The notes under the pieces: generated by a model
The model's input: the letters and a program-made list of their open reading frames with translations, nothing else
Told to the model about the DNA's origin: nothing
Databases searched by the model: none
Assembly: GCF_018987265.1 (NCBI RefSeq)
Contig: NZ_CP076853.1
Span: 1,612,001 to 1,676,000 of the forward strand
Length of the DNA: 64,000 nucleotides
Direction: 5' to 3'
From: Rhizobium sp. WYJ-E13
Lineage (GTDB): Bacteria > Pseudomonadota > Alphaproteobacteria > Rhizobiales > Rhizobiaceae
Shown here: piece by piece, positions 8,230-16,464 of the stretch
Position numbering within the stretch: the stretch's first letter is position 1
Layout: every line of letters starts with the position of its first letter
Position numbers and translations under genes: made by a program

Positions 8230-9705
8230 TTGCCGCCACGCCTGACCTCCTTTGCCGACGATGCGCTGATCGCGCTGGATAATCTTGCAGACCGCGCCAG
8301 CGGTCTGGTCAATCCGACCATCCGGCTCGGCGTCACCGGCCTTTCCCGCTCCGGCAAGACCGTCTTCATTTCCTCGCTCGTCCATAATCTCCTGCATGGC
8401 GGCCGCCTGCCGCTGTTCGAGGCGGTGCAGTCCGGCCGCGTGTCGGCCGCGCGCCTTGAGCCGCAGCCGGACGATGCCGTGCCGCGCTTCCAATATGAGG
8501 ATCACATCCGAGCGCTGGTGAAGGAGCGCAGCTGGCCGGATTCCACCCGCGCGATCTCCGAACTGCGCATCACGCTCGATTATCAGAGCGCCAGCTCCTG
8601 GGCACGCATGTTCTCGCCCGGTCGCCTCTCGATCGATATCGTCGATTATCCCGGCGAATGGCTGCTTGACTTGCCGCTGCTCGGCAAGGATTTCCGAACT
8701 TTCTGCGAGGAAACCATCGCGCTTGCCACCACCGGCATCCGCGCCGAGCTGTCGAGCGCCTGGCTGACGTTGACGAAAGCCACTGACATCACCGCTTCCG
8801 CCGATGAAATGGTGGCCCGCGACCTCGCCACCAGCTTCGCCGACTATCTGAAAGCCTGCAAGGCCGATGAGCGCTCGCTCTCCACCCTGCCGCCCGGCCG
8901 CTTCCTGCTGCCCGGCGATCTCGACGGTTCGCCTGCATTGACCTTCGCGCCGCTTGCCTTGCCCCCCGAGGGCCGGCCGGAGCGTGGCTCGCTCTGGGCG
9001 ATGATGGAGCGCCGCTACGAGGCCTACAAGTCCGTCGTCGTCAAACCCTTCTTCCGTGAGCACTTCGCTCGCCTCGACCGGCAGATCGTGCTGGTCGATG
9101 CGCTGCAGGCCATGAACCGCGGGCCGGAAGCCGTGCAGGATCTGGAGCGCGCGCTGACCGATGTGCTTGCCTGTTTCCGCCCCGGCAGCAATTCCATCCT
9201 GTCGTCGATGCTCGGCCGGCGCATCGACCGCGTGCTGGTCGCCGCCACCAAGGCCGATCATCTGCATCATGAAAGCCATGACCGGCTGGACCGGCTGACG
9301 CGCCGCCTCGTCGATCGCGCGATCGACCGTATCGGCATGGCCGGCGCCGGCATCGATGTCATGGCGCTTGCCTCAGTGCGCGCCACGCGGGAGGCCACTG
9401 TACGTCAGGATGGCCACGACCTGCCCGTCATCGTCGGCACGCCGATGGCAGGCGAGAAGATCGCCAAGGAGACCTTCGACGGCGAACGCAAGACGGCGAT
9501 CTTCCCCGGCGACCTGCCGGAAAATCCCGAATCCCTGTTCGAGCGCATCGAGGCCGGCGACACCTCTGTCGAACTGCCCGACGTCAATGTCGTGCGCTTC
9601 CGCCCGCCGCAGCTCGAGGAAACCGGTGGCGGCATAAAACTTTCCGTGCCGCATATCCGCCTCGACCGTGCCATGCAGTTCCTGTTCGGAGACCGCCTCG
9701 CATGA
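8230..9705 (+). CDS. ycjX: YcjX-family P-loop NTPase
   Basis: A 491-residue predicted GTPase-like protein of the YcjX (DUF463) family, co-expressed with an inner-membrane partner and tied in enterobacteria to envelope stress. Walker A is GVTGLSRSGKT (34-44) after the typical N-terminal RLTSFADDALIALDNLADR. SIDIVDYPGEWLLDLPLLGKDF (read in two parts) near 137 is a Walker B-like segment, and VAATKADHLHH near 337 resembles a TKAD guanine-specificity motif. The start is TTG 8230 in LPPRLTSF. The downstream DUF697 gene overlaps the stop by 4 bp, indicating translational coupling. Confidence 0.93.
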   Translation: MPPRLTSFADDALIALDNLADRASGLVNPTIRLGVTGLSRSGKTVFISSLVHNLLHGGRLPLFEAVQSGRVSAARLEPQPDDAVPRFQYEDHIRALVKERSWPDSTRAISELRITLDYQSASSWARMFSPGRLSIDIVDYPGEWLLDLPLLGKDFRTFCEETIALATTGIRAELSSAWLTLTKATDITASADEMVARDLATSFADYLKACKADERSLSTLPPGRFLLPGDLDGSPALTFAPLALPPEGRPERGSLWAMMERRYEAYKSVVVKPFFREHFARLDRQIVLVDALQAMNRGPEAVQDLERALTDVLACFRPGSNSILSSMLGRRIDRVLVAATKADHLHHESHDRLDRLTRRLVDRAIDRIGMAGAGIDVMALASVRATREATVRQDGHDLPVIVGTPMAGEKIAKETFDGERKTAIFPGDLPENPESLFERIEAGDTSVELPDVNVVRFRPPQLEETGGGIKLSVPHIRLDRAMQFLFGDRLA

Positions 9706-10781
9706 GCAAGCCGCCGATCGACCAGCCCAATCCGCCACGCCGCGCGCCCGCCGCCTTCACTTATGAAGACGAGGATACGACGGCCGAAGTCCCGCGCGCC
9801 GCGCGCCGCAAGCCGGCAAGTTTCTCCGGCGAAGTGGTGCTGACATCAGATGAGGAAGATCCCTTCCTCAATCCGGAACAGGATCTGAGCCCGTTGCCGG
9901 TCGCTGCCTCGCGCAAGCGCCGCACCTCCTTTGCCAGCATCGCCGCCGGCGCCTTCGGCATTCTGTTGTCCCTCGCCTTCGGCCTCTGGACCGACCGGCT
10001 GATCCGCGATCTCTTCAGCCGCGCCGACTGGCTGGGTTACGCCGCGCTCGCCGCGCTCGCAATCGGCATCCTCGCCGTCATCGCCATCGTCATCAGGGAG
10101 GCGGCGGGCATGATGCGGCTTGCCGCGGTGCAGGCCATCAAGGCCGAGGCCGATGCCGCGATCCTCGAAACTCGCCCGGCCAAAGCCCGCGCGGTTGTCG
10201 CCCGCCTGACTGGCCTTGTCGACGCCAAGCCGGAAACAGCAAAGGGCCGCACCACGCTGAAGGCGACTGAAGGTGAGGTCATCGACCCCCCGCATCTGAT
10301 TGCGCTTGCCGAGCGCGAGCTTCTCGGCCCGTTGGACTGGCAGGCGCGCGCGCTGATCGTCAACTCTTCAAAGCGCGTCTCGATCGTCACGGCGGTCAGT
10401 CCGCGCGCCATCGTCGATCTTCTCTACGTGCTCTATGAGGCCGCTCGCCTGATCCGTGCCATGGCCGAACTCTATGGCGGTCGGCCGGGCACGCTCGGCA
10501 TGATCAGATTGATGCGCGACGTGCTCGCCCATCTTGCGGTGACCGGCTCGATTGCCGTCGGCGACAGCCTCGTGCAGCAAGTGCTGGGCCACGGCCTCGC
10601 CTCAAAACTTTCCGCCCGACTCGGCGAAGGTGTCATCAACGGGCTGATGACGGCGCGGATCGGCATTGCCGCCATGGATCTCTGCCGTCCGCTGGCCTTC
10701 CGGGCACTGAAGCGGCCGGGAATCGGCGACTTCATTGGCGACCTGACGCCCTCGATGACGGCGCGCAACGGCAATCCGTGA
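9702..10781 (+). CDS. DUF697 / YcjF-like (TIGR01620) inner-membrane protein
   Basis: A 359-residue membrane partner of YcjX. The N-terminal 80 residues are hydrophilic and Pro/Glu-rich; two adjacent membrane helices follow (about 81-99 and 110-133); the remainder is a soluble helical domain with RPLAFRALKRPGIGDFI near the C-terminus, typical of the YcjF/DUF697 group. Its ATG overlaps the ycjX stop (ATGA). Molecular function is unknown; the conserved pairing suggests a joint membrane complex. Confidence 0.9.
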   Translation: MSKPPIDQPNPPRRAPAAFTYEDEDTTAEVPRAARRKPASFSGEVVLTSDEEDPFLNPEQDLSPLPVAASRKRRTSFASIAAGAFGILLSLAFGLWTDRLIRDLFSRADWLGYAALAALAIGILAVIAIVIREAAGMMRLAAVQAIKAEADAAILETRPAKARAVVARLTGLVDAKPETAKGRTTLKATEGEVIDPPHLIALAERELLGPLDWQARALIVNSSKRVSIVTAVSPRAIVDLLYVLYEAARLIRAMAELYGGRPGTLGMIRLMRDVLAHLAVTGSIAVGDSLVQQVLGHGLASKLSARLGEGVINGLMTARIGIAAMDLCRPLAFRALKRPGIGDFIGDLTPSMTARNGNP

Positions 10782-10990
10782 AGAAGACGCCGGATTCGAC
10801 ACATTTGTGCCTTCTTGCGCAGGGCGGAGAATTTCCAGCGGATTCAATGCGCTAAAAGCATATCCTGAGAATCCTTACCTTGCGAAAGCCCTGTGTTTCC
10901 ACGCATTTCAGTGCCCCGGAAAGAAAGCATTAACCATTCTCCGGCAAAACTTCCTGCCAGTTCCCGAGTGGTGTTTGCCAAGGAAAATCC

Positions 10991-11542
10991 ATGTACTCGC
11001 GCAAGTTTCTTTTTGTATGCGGCCTGGCCGCCGCGGCATTGTCTCCGGTAGCAGACGTCGCTTCCAACGCCACTGCGGCGACCCGCGACAAGGCCTTCTT
11101 CGAATCCGTCGCCGGCACCTGGAAGGGTCCGGGTGAAATCGTCGCCGGCAAGTACAAAGGCACGAAATTCACCTGCAATCTCGTCGGTTCGCCAGCCGAT
11201 GATTCCTCCGCCGGCATCAAGCTAGACGGCACCTGCCGCGTTGGCGTGTTCAAGCAGCCGATGACCGCCGTGATTTCCCAGTCCGGCTCTACCTACAAGG
11301 GCAAGTTCCTTGACGGAGCCGAAGGCAAGGGTCTCGACGTCGTCTCCGGCGCCGTCACGGAAGATACCGTCGTCGTCGGCATCAACCGCGCCAAGCTGAA
11401 CGGTGCGATGATTGCCCGTGTGCGCGACGACAAGACCATGAACGTCACCGTTTCGGTCAAGGTCGAAAGCCAAATGGTCCCGGTCATCGGTCTGACGCTC
11501 ACCCGTCAGGTCGACGAAATGGCCGTTGGTTCGATCCAGTAA
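10991..11542 (+). CDS. Secreted beta-rich protein of unknown function
   Basis: 183 residues with a signal peptide (positive MYSRK, hydrophobic FLFVCGLAAAALSPVA, likely cleavage near residues 25-31). The mature part is short alternating beta segments such as GTWKGPGEIVAGKYKGTKFTC, with two Cys (in FTCNLVG and GTCRVG) that could form a disulfide. The pattern recalls small lipocalin-like barrels, but I do not recognise the family. It stands alone, with a strong terminator 24 bp after the stop. Confidence 0.8.
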   Translation: MYSRKFLFVCGLAAAALSPVADVASNATAATRDKAFFESVAGTWKGPGEIVAGKYKGTKFTCNLVGSPADDSSAGIKLDGTCRVGVFKQPMTAVISQSGSTYKGKFLDGAEGKGLDVVSGAVTEDTVVVGINRAKLNGAMIARVRDDKTMNVTVSVKVESQMVPVIGLTLTRQVDEMAVGSIQ

Positions 11543-11566
11543 GCCACTCATTGCAGACGGATTTTC

Positions 11567-11599
11567 CTGAAGCGGCGGTTTTCCGCCGCTTCAGCTTTT
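11567..11599 (+). terminator. Rho-independent terminator
   Basis: A perfect 12-bp stem, CTGAAGCGGCGG / CCGCCGCTTCAG, with a TTTT loop and a trailing CTTTT, directly after the secreted-protein gene. Confidence 0.88.
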
Positions 11600-11714
11600 G
11601 GACGTGGGAGACCAGGTTCTGTCCGGATCGTGCGAGCAGGCAACCCGTTCGGCTGCTCTAGAAGCCGCCGCTCACATGGCGCCATAGAGGCCTGAGATAC
11701 TGAAACGAAGACAT

Positions 11715-11740
11715 GAAAAAAGCCCGCTTCTGCGGGCTTC
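11715..11740 (-). terminator. Terminator of the small repeat-protein gene
   Basis: AGCCCGC / GCGGGCT stem with a 4-nt loop; read on the minus strand it ends in TTTTTT, just downstream of the small gene at 11761-11937. Confidence 0.8.
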
Positions 11741-11760
11741 TTTCCAGATTGGTCGGATTT

Positions 11761-11937
11761 TTAGCGAGTGTTTTTATGGCTTTGATGACCGGCCTTCACA
11801 TGCTGTTCATGCGTGCCGCCGCGGGTACCCGAACTGGGTTGATTGTTGGCAGACGAAGCCTGTTGTGAACTGGCATTCTTGTGGCTCTGCTGGCCTGACT
11901 TGACGTGCTGTTCGTGTGAACCGCCTTGGTTTGCCAT
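11761..11937 (-). CDS. Small hydrophilic two-repeat protein (KGG-like stress protein)
   Basis: A 58-residue polar protein made of two near-identical units, GGSHEQHVKSGQQSHKN and GGTHEQHVKAGHQSHKN, joined by a Ser/Gln/Asn linker. It resembles the Gly-rich stress-induced (KGG-repeat) small proteins of soil bacteria but with a GGxHEQHVK core. The start (MANQGGSH) is fixed by AGGAG 7 bp upstream. A terminator follows. Function unknown; probably disordered and possibly stress-related. Confidence 0.78.
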   Translation of the reverse strand: MANQGGSHEQHVKSGQQSHKNASSQQASSANNQPSSGTRGGTHEQHVKAGHQSHKNTR

Positions 11938-12119
11938 GATCAATTCTCCTTTCTCATGATTGCGAGATCGGCTCATCGCCGCCTCGGTAGGGAGAACTAT
12001 GCCGGCCTGCCCCTGTTCCGCATTTTAATATTTCGTGATGGTCTCGGATCATTTCCCGTCACGCACCGTTCTCCGTAATAGCGGGGGCTGGTCCCTGCGC
12101 ATCCCCGGAGGCAAAAGAC

Positions 12120-12350
12120 ATGAACACGATCAACACGGATACGGAAACCAGGAGCCTGAAGCTCGCCAAGGAATATCTGCGCCTCGGCGGACACCGCCGC
12201 TCCAAGATCGACGATAACATCACCACCGTGCGCCAGTGGGAGAAGGATCCGCCGGAGGCCGAACGCTTCTGGCAGGAGCAGGTGCAGCCGCTTTCTGCAG
12301 CTGACCGCAAGCAGGTCGAGGATTTCCTACCCAGCATCAATTCGCCCTGA
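12120..12350 (+). CDS. Small conserved hypothetical protein
   Basis: A 76-residue hydrophilic protein beginning MNTINTDTETRSLKLAKEYL, rich in charged helices, with no signal or membrane segment. GGAGG lies 8-9 bp upstream of the ATG, and the next gene follows after 21 bp on the same strand, so the two may be co-transcribed. No recognised domain; function unknown. Confidence 0.65.
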   Translation: MNTINTDTETRSLKLAKEYLRLGGHRRSKIDDNITTVRQWEKDPPEAERFWQEQVQPLSAADRKQVEDFLPSINSP

Positions 12351-12371
12351 TTGCAGGAAGCTTAAGGTCCG

Positions 12372-12947
12372 ATGCCCGGCAATTGGATCCATCTCTGCAT
12401 CGACATGCAGAGGATGTTCGCGGAACAGACAGCATGGCATGTGCCGTGGATGGCGACGGTATCGCCGCAGATTGTTGAACTCTCAGGGCGGTATGCGGAG
12501 CGAACGGTTTTCACGCGCTTCGTCCCGCCGCCGACCGCTGATGCCATGCCGGGCATGTGGAGGAACTATTACGAAAAATGGCCGATGATGACCGGCGAAC
12601 ACTTGCTGCCGGAACTCGTGGATATCGTTGCCGATCTGAAACGTTTCGCACCGCCTGCGCGCATCCTCGACAAGCGAACCTATTCTCCCTGGGTCGACGG
12701 GCGGCTCCACAAAACGCTCGCTCAGGAAAAGATCGAGGCCATCGTCATTACCGGCGGCGAAACGGATATCTGCGTGCTCGCGGCAGCACTCGGCGCAATC
12801 GATCTCGGCTATCGCGTCATCCTGTTGAAGGACGCCGTCTGCAGCAGCGCTGACGAAACGCATGACGCTACGCTCGAACTGCTGGGCGGCCGATTTTCAG
12901 TACAGGTGGAGATTACCGAAACGGATGCATTCCTCTCGGCTCTCTGA
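12372..12947 (+). CDS. Isochorismatase-family cysteine hydrolase
   Basis: A 191-residue alpha/beta hydrolase of the isochorismatase/nicotinamidase superfamily. The predicted triad is visible: Asp11 in LCIDMQRMF, Lys101 in ILDKRTYSPW and Cys134 in GGETDICVLAAALGAIDLG, the last being the conserved nucleophile motif. Members hydrolyse isochorismate, nicotinamide, N-carbamoyl compounds or related amides; nothing nearby identifies the substrate. Length is standard. It may be co-transcribed with the small gene upstream. Confidence 0.88.
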   Translation: MPGNWIHLCIDMQRMFAEQTAWHVPWMATVSPQIVELSGRYAERTVFTRFVPPPTADAMPGMWRNYYEKWPMMTGEHLLPELVDIVADLKRFAPPARILDKRTYSPWVDGRLHKTLAQEKIEAIVITGGETDICVLAAALGAIDLGYRVILLKDAVCSSADETHDATLELLGGRFSVQVEITETDAFLSAL

Positions 12948-12965
12948 TCCGCCGTTCCCCCTCCC

Positions 12966-13409
12966 TCACTCCTTCGGAATGATGCTTATATTTCCGCTCA
13001 CCTCGAGAATTGCAAACCGGATATCTTTGACACTCTCGATGCCCTGCTGCGTTCTTGCGGCTTCCATCACATCGTCTGGCTGAAGTCTCGATCCCCTCAG
13101 TGCGGCCTCATCGTAGACCCCGTTGGTAACGAGGACGGTCGGAACGCCGTCGATCAATCTGGCTGTGCGGCGCGACCAGCGCTTCAGATAGGAAAGGGCG
13201 ATGTCGGTCGTAAACAACGTGAGGATCAGGAGCACGGCGTTGGTGATCGAATAGTCGTCGCCCAGCATGGCCTGCTGGGTCGTCTCCGAAATCACCAGCA
13301 CGATGACCAGATCGAACGGTGTCATTTGAGCGAGCGTACGCCGCCCCGACAGCCTGATGATCATCAGCAGGATGAAATAGATGGCGATACCGCGAACGAC
13401 TGCATCCAT
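12966..13409 (-). CDS. DUF421 (YetF-like) membrane protein
   Basis: A 147-residue protein with about three N-terminal membrane helices (MDAVVRGIAIYFILLMIIRL, DLVIVLVISETTQQAML, ITNAVLLILTLFTTDIAL) and a cytoplasmic C-terminal domain with LRGSRLQPDDVMEAAR, the usual layout of DUF421/YetF. The segment LIDGVPTVLVTNGVYDEAAL is typical. Start ATG 13409 is preceded by GAGGTG, which overlaps the stop of the upstream gene 7 bp away, suggesting translational coupling. Function unknown; family members have been linked to spore and membrane physiology. Confidence 0.85.
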   Translation of the reverse strand: MDAVVRGIAIYFILLMIIRLSGRRTLAQMTPFDLVIVLVISETTQQAMLGDDYSITNAVLLILTLFTTDIALSYLKRWSRRTARLIDGVPTVLVTNGVYDEAALRGSRLQPDDVMEAARTQQGIESVKDIRFAILEVSGNISIIPKE

Positions 13410-13416
13410 CAGCACC

Positions 13417-13911
13417 TCACGGCAAGACGATGACCGAACGTTCGACGACGTCCTGGCCAATACCGATGCGGAAGGAGCGCAGCCCCGGCTTCTGCGTCTG
13501 AAGCCTCAGAATCACCTTGCTCGCCGCGATGGCGTCGGCAGGAAAGACATAGCCGATACGCCCGTTCTCGTAGTCCGTCGCTTCCTGCGGCGGTTCGATG
13601 CTTTCGATGGAGAAGATCGTCAGGAAATCGGGATCGACAACGAACCTGCGGTCCGAAGAGGATGGTAGGAAAAAGACGCGCAGCTCGTCGGGCGCATTCC
13701 ACCGCGTGATGATCGGAAGTTCGAGGCTGCCGCCGGCAAGCTTCGTTTCCTGTTGGGAGAGAGGCCCGCCGCGCCCGAGCGCTCCGAAAAGCGCGGCGAT
13801 GAGAATGGCGGCAAAGCCGACCCATGCCCAGCGCTGCGCACGCCAGATGCGCTCCTGGAAGCGAGTGTGATCTTCGATGCCTTCGGGAAGGCTGCGGCTC
13901 GTGTTCGGCAT
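13417..13911 (-). CDS. Single-pass membrane protein coupled to the DUF421 gene
   Basis: 164 residues: an N-terminal cytoplasmic segment, one membrane helix (about 28-46, AWVGFAAILIAALFGALG) and a soluble beta-rich domain of about 110 residues facing the periplasm. No recognised family. The stop lies 7 bp from the DUF421 start on the same strand, so the two are probably co-translated and may work together at the membrane. Confidence 0.75.
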   Translation of the reverse strand: MPNTSRSLPEGIEDHTRFQERIWRAQRWAWVGFAAILIAALFGALGRGGPLSQQETKLAGGSLELPIITRWNAPDELRVFFLPSSSDRRFVVDPDFLTIFSIESIEPPQEATDYENGRIGYVFPADAIAASKVILRLQTQKPGLRSFRIGIGQDVVERSVIVLP

Positions 13912-14032
13912 GTCGGCACCTGAAGAAGCGGCCTTTCCGGCTCCCGTTGAATTGCCTCATGATATTTCCAGCTTGGTCGCCACTCTGAGTTAGAGCAGCC
14001 GGCGCAGGCGACAAGGCGTTGCTAACGCAAGG

Positions 14033-14056
14033 AAAAGCCCCGCATGGCGGGGCCTT
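14033..14056 (-). terminator. Terminator of the Ser/Gly-rich secreted-protein gene
   Basis: GCCCCGC / GCGGGGC perfect 7-bp stem, ATG loop; the minus-strand reading ends in TTTT, 31 bp beyond the gene's stop. Confidence 0.75.
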
Positions 14057-14086
14057 TGAGAATTGTTCAAGTCTTGCAGCCTGCTC

Positions 14087-14431
14087 TCAATGGCAATCCT
14101 GCTGACTGTCGGGGCTGGGATGCGCCGTGTTGTCGTTCTGTGTGGAGGCGCCGCCGCTCTGCGGCCGGCAATTGTCGCCGTTTGCATCGCTGTTGCCGAG
14201 CGAGTTGTTGCCCGCATTGTTGCTGCTATTCACCGAAGCGGTCGAATTATCGTCGGTCCCGCTGCCGTTCTGCGAACCGCTGCCGCTTTGGCTATTCGTA
14301 TTGCCGGACATGCCCGTACCGTTGCCGCCGGAATTGCTGCCGGCGCCGCCGGTACCGCCACTCGACTGTGCAAAGGCCGACGTAGCCATGCCGAGCGTCA
14401 GCAACGATACTGCAATGATTTTCATGCCCAT
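14087..14431 (-). CDS. Secreted Ser/Gly/Asn-rich low-complexity protein
   Basis: A 114-residue protein with a clear signal peptide (MGMKIIAVSLLTLGMATSAFA, cleavage after AFA) and a mature part almost wholly Ser, Gly, Asn, Thr and Gln, with two Cys near the C-terminus (DNCRPQ, QQDCH). The start at 14431 is set by AGGAG 6 bp upstream. The composition suggests a disordered extracellular or periplasmic protein. Function unknown. Confidence 0.72.
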   Translation of the reverse strand: MGMKIIAVSLLTLGMATSAFAQSSGGTGGAGSNSGGNGTGMSGNTNSQSGSGSQNGSGTDDNSTASVNSSNNAGNNSLGNSDANGDNCRPQSGGASTQNDNTAHPSPDSQQDCH

Positions 14432-14516
14432 GATTTTCTCCTTGGGTTTGCTTACCAAGGGTCAACCGGAGCGCTTCCAGAATGTTCCGATCACAGAATT
14501 CAAAAGCTTCAGCCGT

Positions 14517-15044
14517 TCAAGGCTTGCGCCACCAATCACGGCTGTCGTTTGCGATCTCGATTCCCGTGATATCTGCGCTGGCCAGCCAATCGGCCACCAC
14601 CCTACCCCGAACCACAAGCTCTGGCGCGATATCGGCAAGCGGCATCAGCACGAAGCCCCGCTCCGTCATGCGCGGATGCGGCAGTTCCAGCCGCGGCGCA
14701 TCCTGCTCGATGCCCTCATAAGTCAGCACATCGATGTCGAGCGTGCGCGGCCCCCAGCGCTCGATACGCTCGCGCTTCATCTGCCGCTCGATCGACAGGC
14801 AGAGATCGAGCAGCGCTTCCGGAGCAAGCCGTGTTTCCACAGCCGCGCAGGAGTTGAAGAAATGGGACTGGTCGGTCTTGCCCCAGGGCGGCGTGCGGTA
14901 AAGCCGCGACACTGCCGCCACCCGGCAATCCGCGTCGGCATCGAGCCGCGTGAGTGCCGCGGCCATGGACTTGACCGGATCGCCGATATTGCCGCCGAGG
15001 CCGAGCGTTGCGAGAGGGAATCCGGGATCAGACACGATGCTCAA
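14517..15044 (-). CDS. folK: 2-amino-4-hydroxy-6-hydroxymethyldihydropteridine pyrophosphokinase
   Basis: HPPK transfers pyrophosphate from ATP to 6-hydroxymethyl-7,8-dihydropterin, the step before FolP. The 175-residue product contains LGLGGNIGDPVKSM near the N-terminus, VSRLYRTPPWGKTDQSHFFN, and GPRTLDIDVLTYEGIEQD with LPHPRMTERGFVLMPLADIAPE, the HPPK signatures. The start overlaps the end of folB by 17 bp on the same strand, so it is the last gene of the folP-folB-folK operon. Confidence 0.96.
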   Translation of the reverse strand: MSIVSDPGFPLATLGLGGNIGDPVKSMAAALTRLDADADCRVAAVSRLYRTPPWGKTDQSHFFNSCAAVETRLAPEALLDLCLSIERQMKRERIERWGPRTLDIDVLTYEGIEQDAPRLELPHPRMTERGFVLMPLADIAPELVVRGRVVADWLASADITGIEIANDSRDWWRKP

Positions 15045-15393
15045 CGGTCACCTGCACGAAGTCGAGCACGCCGGGGATAGGCGCATTCGGCTTGCGCACC
15101 GTGATCTTGGCCCTGATGATCTGCGGGAATTTCTTGCAGAGCCCCTTGGCGATATCGAACGCCAGCGCTTCAATCAGGTAACGCCGCTGGCCGACGACGA
15201 TTTCTTCGATGATGGTGAAGGCGGTGCCGTAGTGGACGGTCTCATCGATGGAATCGTTTTCCAGTGCACTGCCCGCTTCCACCTCCAGTTCGGCATCCAC
15301 GAAAAAGCGCTGGCCGAGGAATTCCTCTTCGGCATGCACGCCGTGGCGGGCGAAGAAGGCGCAGTTCTGCATCAGGATCGTATAGGTACTCAT
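15028..15393 (-). CDS. folB: Dihydroneopterin aldolase
   Basis: Converts 7,8-dihydroneopterin to 6-hydroxymethyl-7,8-dihydropterin and glycolaldehyde. The 121-residue product begins MSTYTILMQNCAFFARHGVHAEEEFLG (in two parts), the DHNA start with FARHGV, and contains YLIEALAFDIAKGL with the family's C-terminal KITVRKPNAPIPG. GGGGGAGG lies just upstream of the ATG, immediately outside a dispersed 106-bp repeat that separates this gene from folP. Confidence 0.95.
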   Translation of the reverse strand: MSTYTILMQNCAFFARHGVHAEEEFLGQRFFVDAELEVEAGSALENDSIDETVHYGTAFTIIEEIVVGQRRYLIEALAFDIAKGLCKKFPQIIRAKITVRKPNAPIPGVLDFVQVTVEHRV

Positions 15394-15406
15394 GACGGCC
15401 TCCCCC

Positions 15407-15512
15407 TAAAGAATGTCCCGCAAAAGTGCGTAGCGGTTTTGCGACAACGACATGCGTAGAACACAGACTTAAAGCGTGGCATGCGGATCTGACAGATCGT
15501 GACACGCTTTAG
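15407..15512 (+). repeat. Dispersed 106-bp palindromic repeat, copy 1
   Basis: Begins TAAAGAATGTCCCGC and ends GACACGCTTTAG. It is closely similar, over the same 106 bp and in the same orientation, to 38845-38950. It holds two hairpins: GCAAAA...TTTTGC in the first half, and AAAGCGTG...CACGCTTT with an inner ATCT/AGAT-type stem at the end. It lies between folP and folB, and the last codons of folP fall inside it. This is a rhizobial intergenic repeat; no transposase is present. Confidence 0.85.
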
Positions 15513-16362
15513 AAGTGTCGTTCCGGGCGGCCAGCATAGCATCGGCTACGGCAAGCGCATCCCTGTTGATTGCGACATTGTGTACCCGGAAAACAGCCGC
15601 GCCTTGAACCCGCAAGAGCGCGCTGGTCGCGGCCGTCGCCGCATCGCGCTCCGCCGGCTCCCGGCCCGTGACGGCACCGAGGAATCGCTTGCGCGAGGTG
15701 CCGGCAAGGAGCGGCAGGCCGAAGCGGTGCAGCTCTTCGAAACGCGCCATCAGTTCCATATTTTCTCCCGGCGTCTCCTTGGCAAAACCGAAGCCGGGAT
15801 CGAGTACGATACGGTCACGCAGGACGCCGGCAGCCGAAGCGATCTCCAGCGAACGATCGAGAAAGAAAATCTGGTCATCGATGATATCGGCAAGCTTCTG
15901 CCGGTTGCGGCCCGTATGCATGATGCAGAGCCCCGCCCCGGTCTCGGCCGACAGCGCGGCGATTTCAGGCTCCTTCTGCAAGCCAAAGACGTCGTTGACG
16001 ATATGGGCGCCGGCACTGATGGCAAGTCGCGCCGTTTCCGCGCGATAGGTATCAACGGAAATCAAGGCTTGCGTGCGTCCGCTGAGCGCCTCGATGACGG
16101 GCAGTACCCGCGCCTGTTCCTCCGCCGCGCTGACGGAAGCCGCATCCGGCCGCGTCGACTCGCCGCCGATATCGAGGATTTCGGCGCCGTCCGCGACCGC
16201 CTGCAGCGCGTGCTCGACGGCGCTGTCGACCGTCTGATAACGCCCGCCGTCGGAGAAGGAATCCGGCGTCACGTTGACGATCGCCATGATTACTGAGCGC
16301 TTGCCGAGCTTGATCTCGCGACCATGGGCCACACGCCAGAAACTGCTATCGAGCTGATTCAC
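15469..16362 (-). CDS. folP: Dihydropteroate synthase
   Basis: Condenses p-aminobenzoate with hydroxymethyldihydropterin pyrophosphate; the sulfonamide target. The 297-residue protein has IMAIVNVTPDSFSDGGRY near 25, GAEILDIGGESTRPDA near 60, INDVFGL near 120 and DPGFGFAKETPGEN near 200, the standard DHPS loops, and LLAGTSRKRFLG near 238. First gene of folP-folB-folK. Oddity: the final 13 residues, KACHDLSDPHATL, and the stop are encoded by the terminal palindrome of a dispersed repeat, so the native C-terminus has been replaced or extended. Confidence 0.95.
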   Translation of the reverse strand: MNQLDSSFWRVAHGREIKLGKRSVIMAIVNVTPDSFSDGGRYQTVDSAVEHALQAVADGAEILDIGGESTRPDAASVSAAEEQARVLPVIEALSGRTQALISVDTYRAETARLAISAGAHIVNDVFGLQKEPEIAALSAETGAGLCIMHTGRNRQKLADIIDDQIFFLDRSLEIASAAGVLRDRIVLDPGFGFAKETPGENMELMARFEELHRFGLPLLAGTSRKRFLGAVTGREPAERDAATAATSALLRVQGAAVFRVHNVAINRDALAVADAMLAARNDTSKACHDLSDPHATL

Positions 16363-16464
16363 CAGTCTAATCCCGTCACTAACGAAAAAAGCCGCTATCC
16401 GATATTGCGCTTACCGTGGCTATGCCCCAAGCTCCGCCAAACTTCAACACAGGTTCAGTTCAGA

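Noticed and set aside
15407..15512. The dispersed repeat considered as an insertion sequence
   Set aside because: Only 106 bp, no transposase frame and no target duplications visible; it fits a small non-autonomous palindromic repeat.
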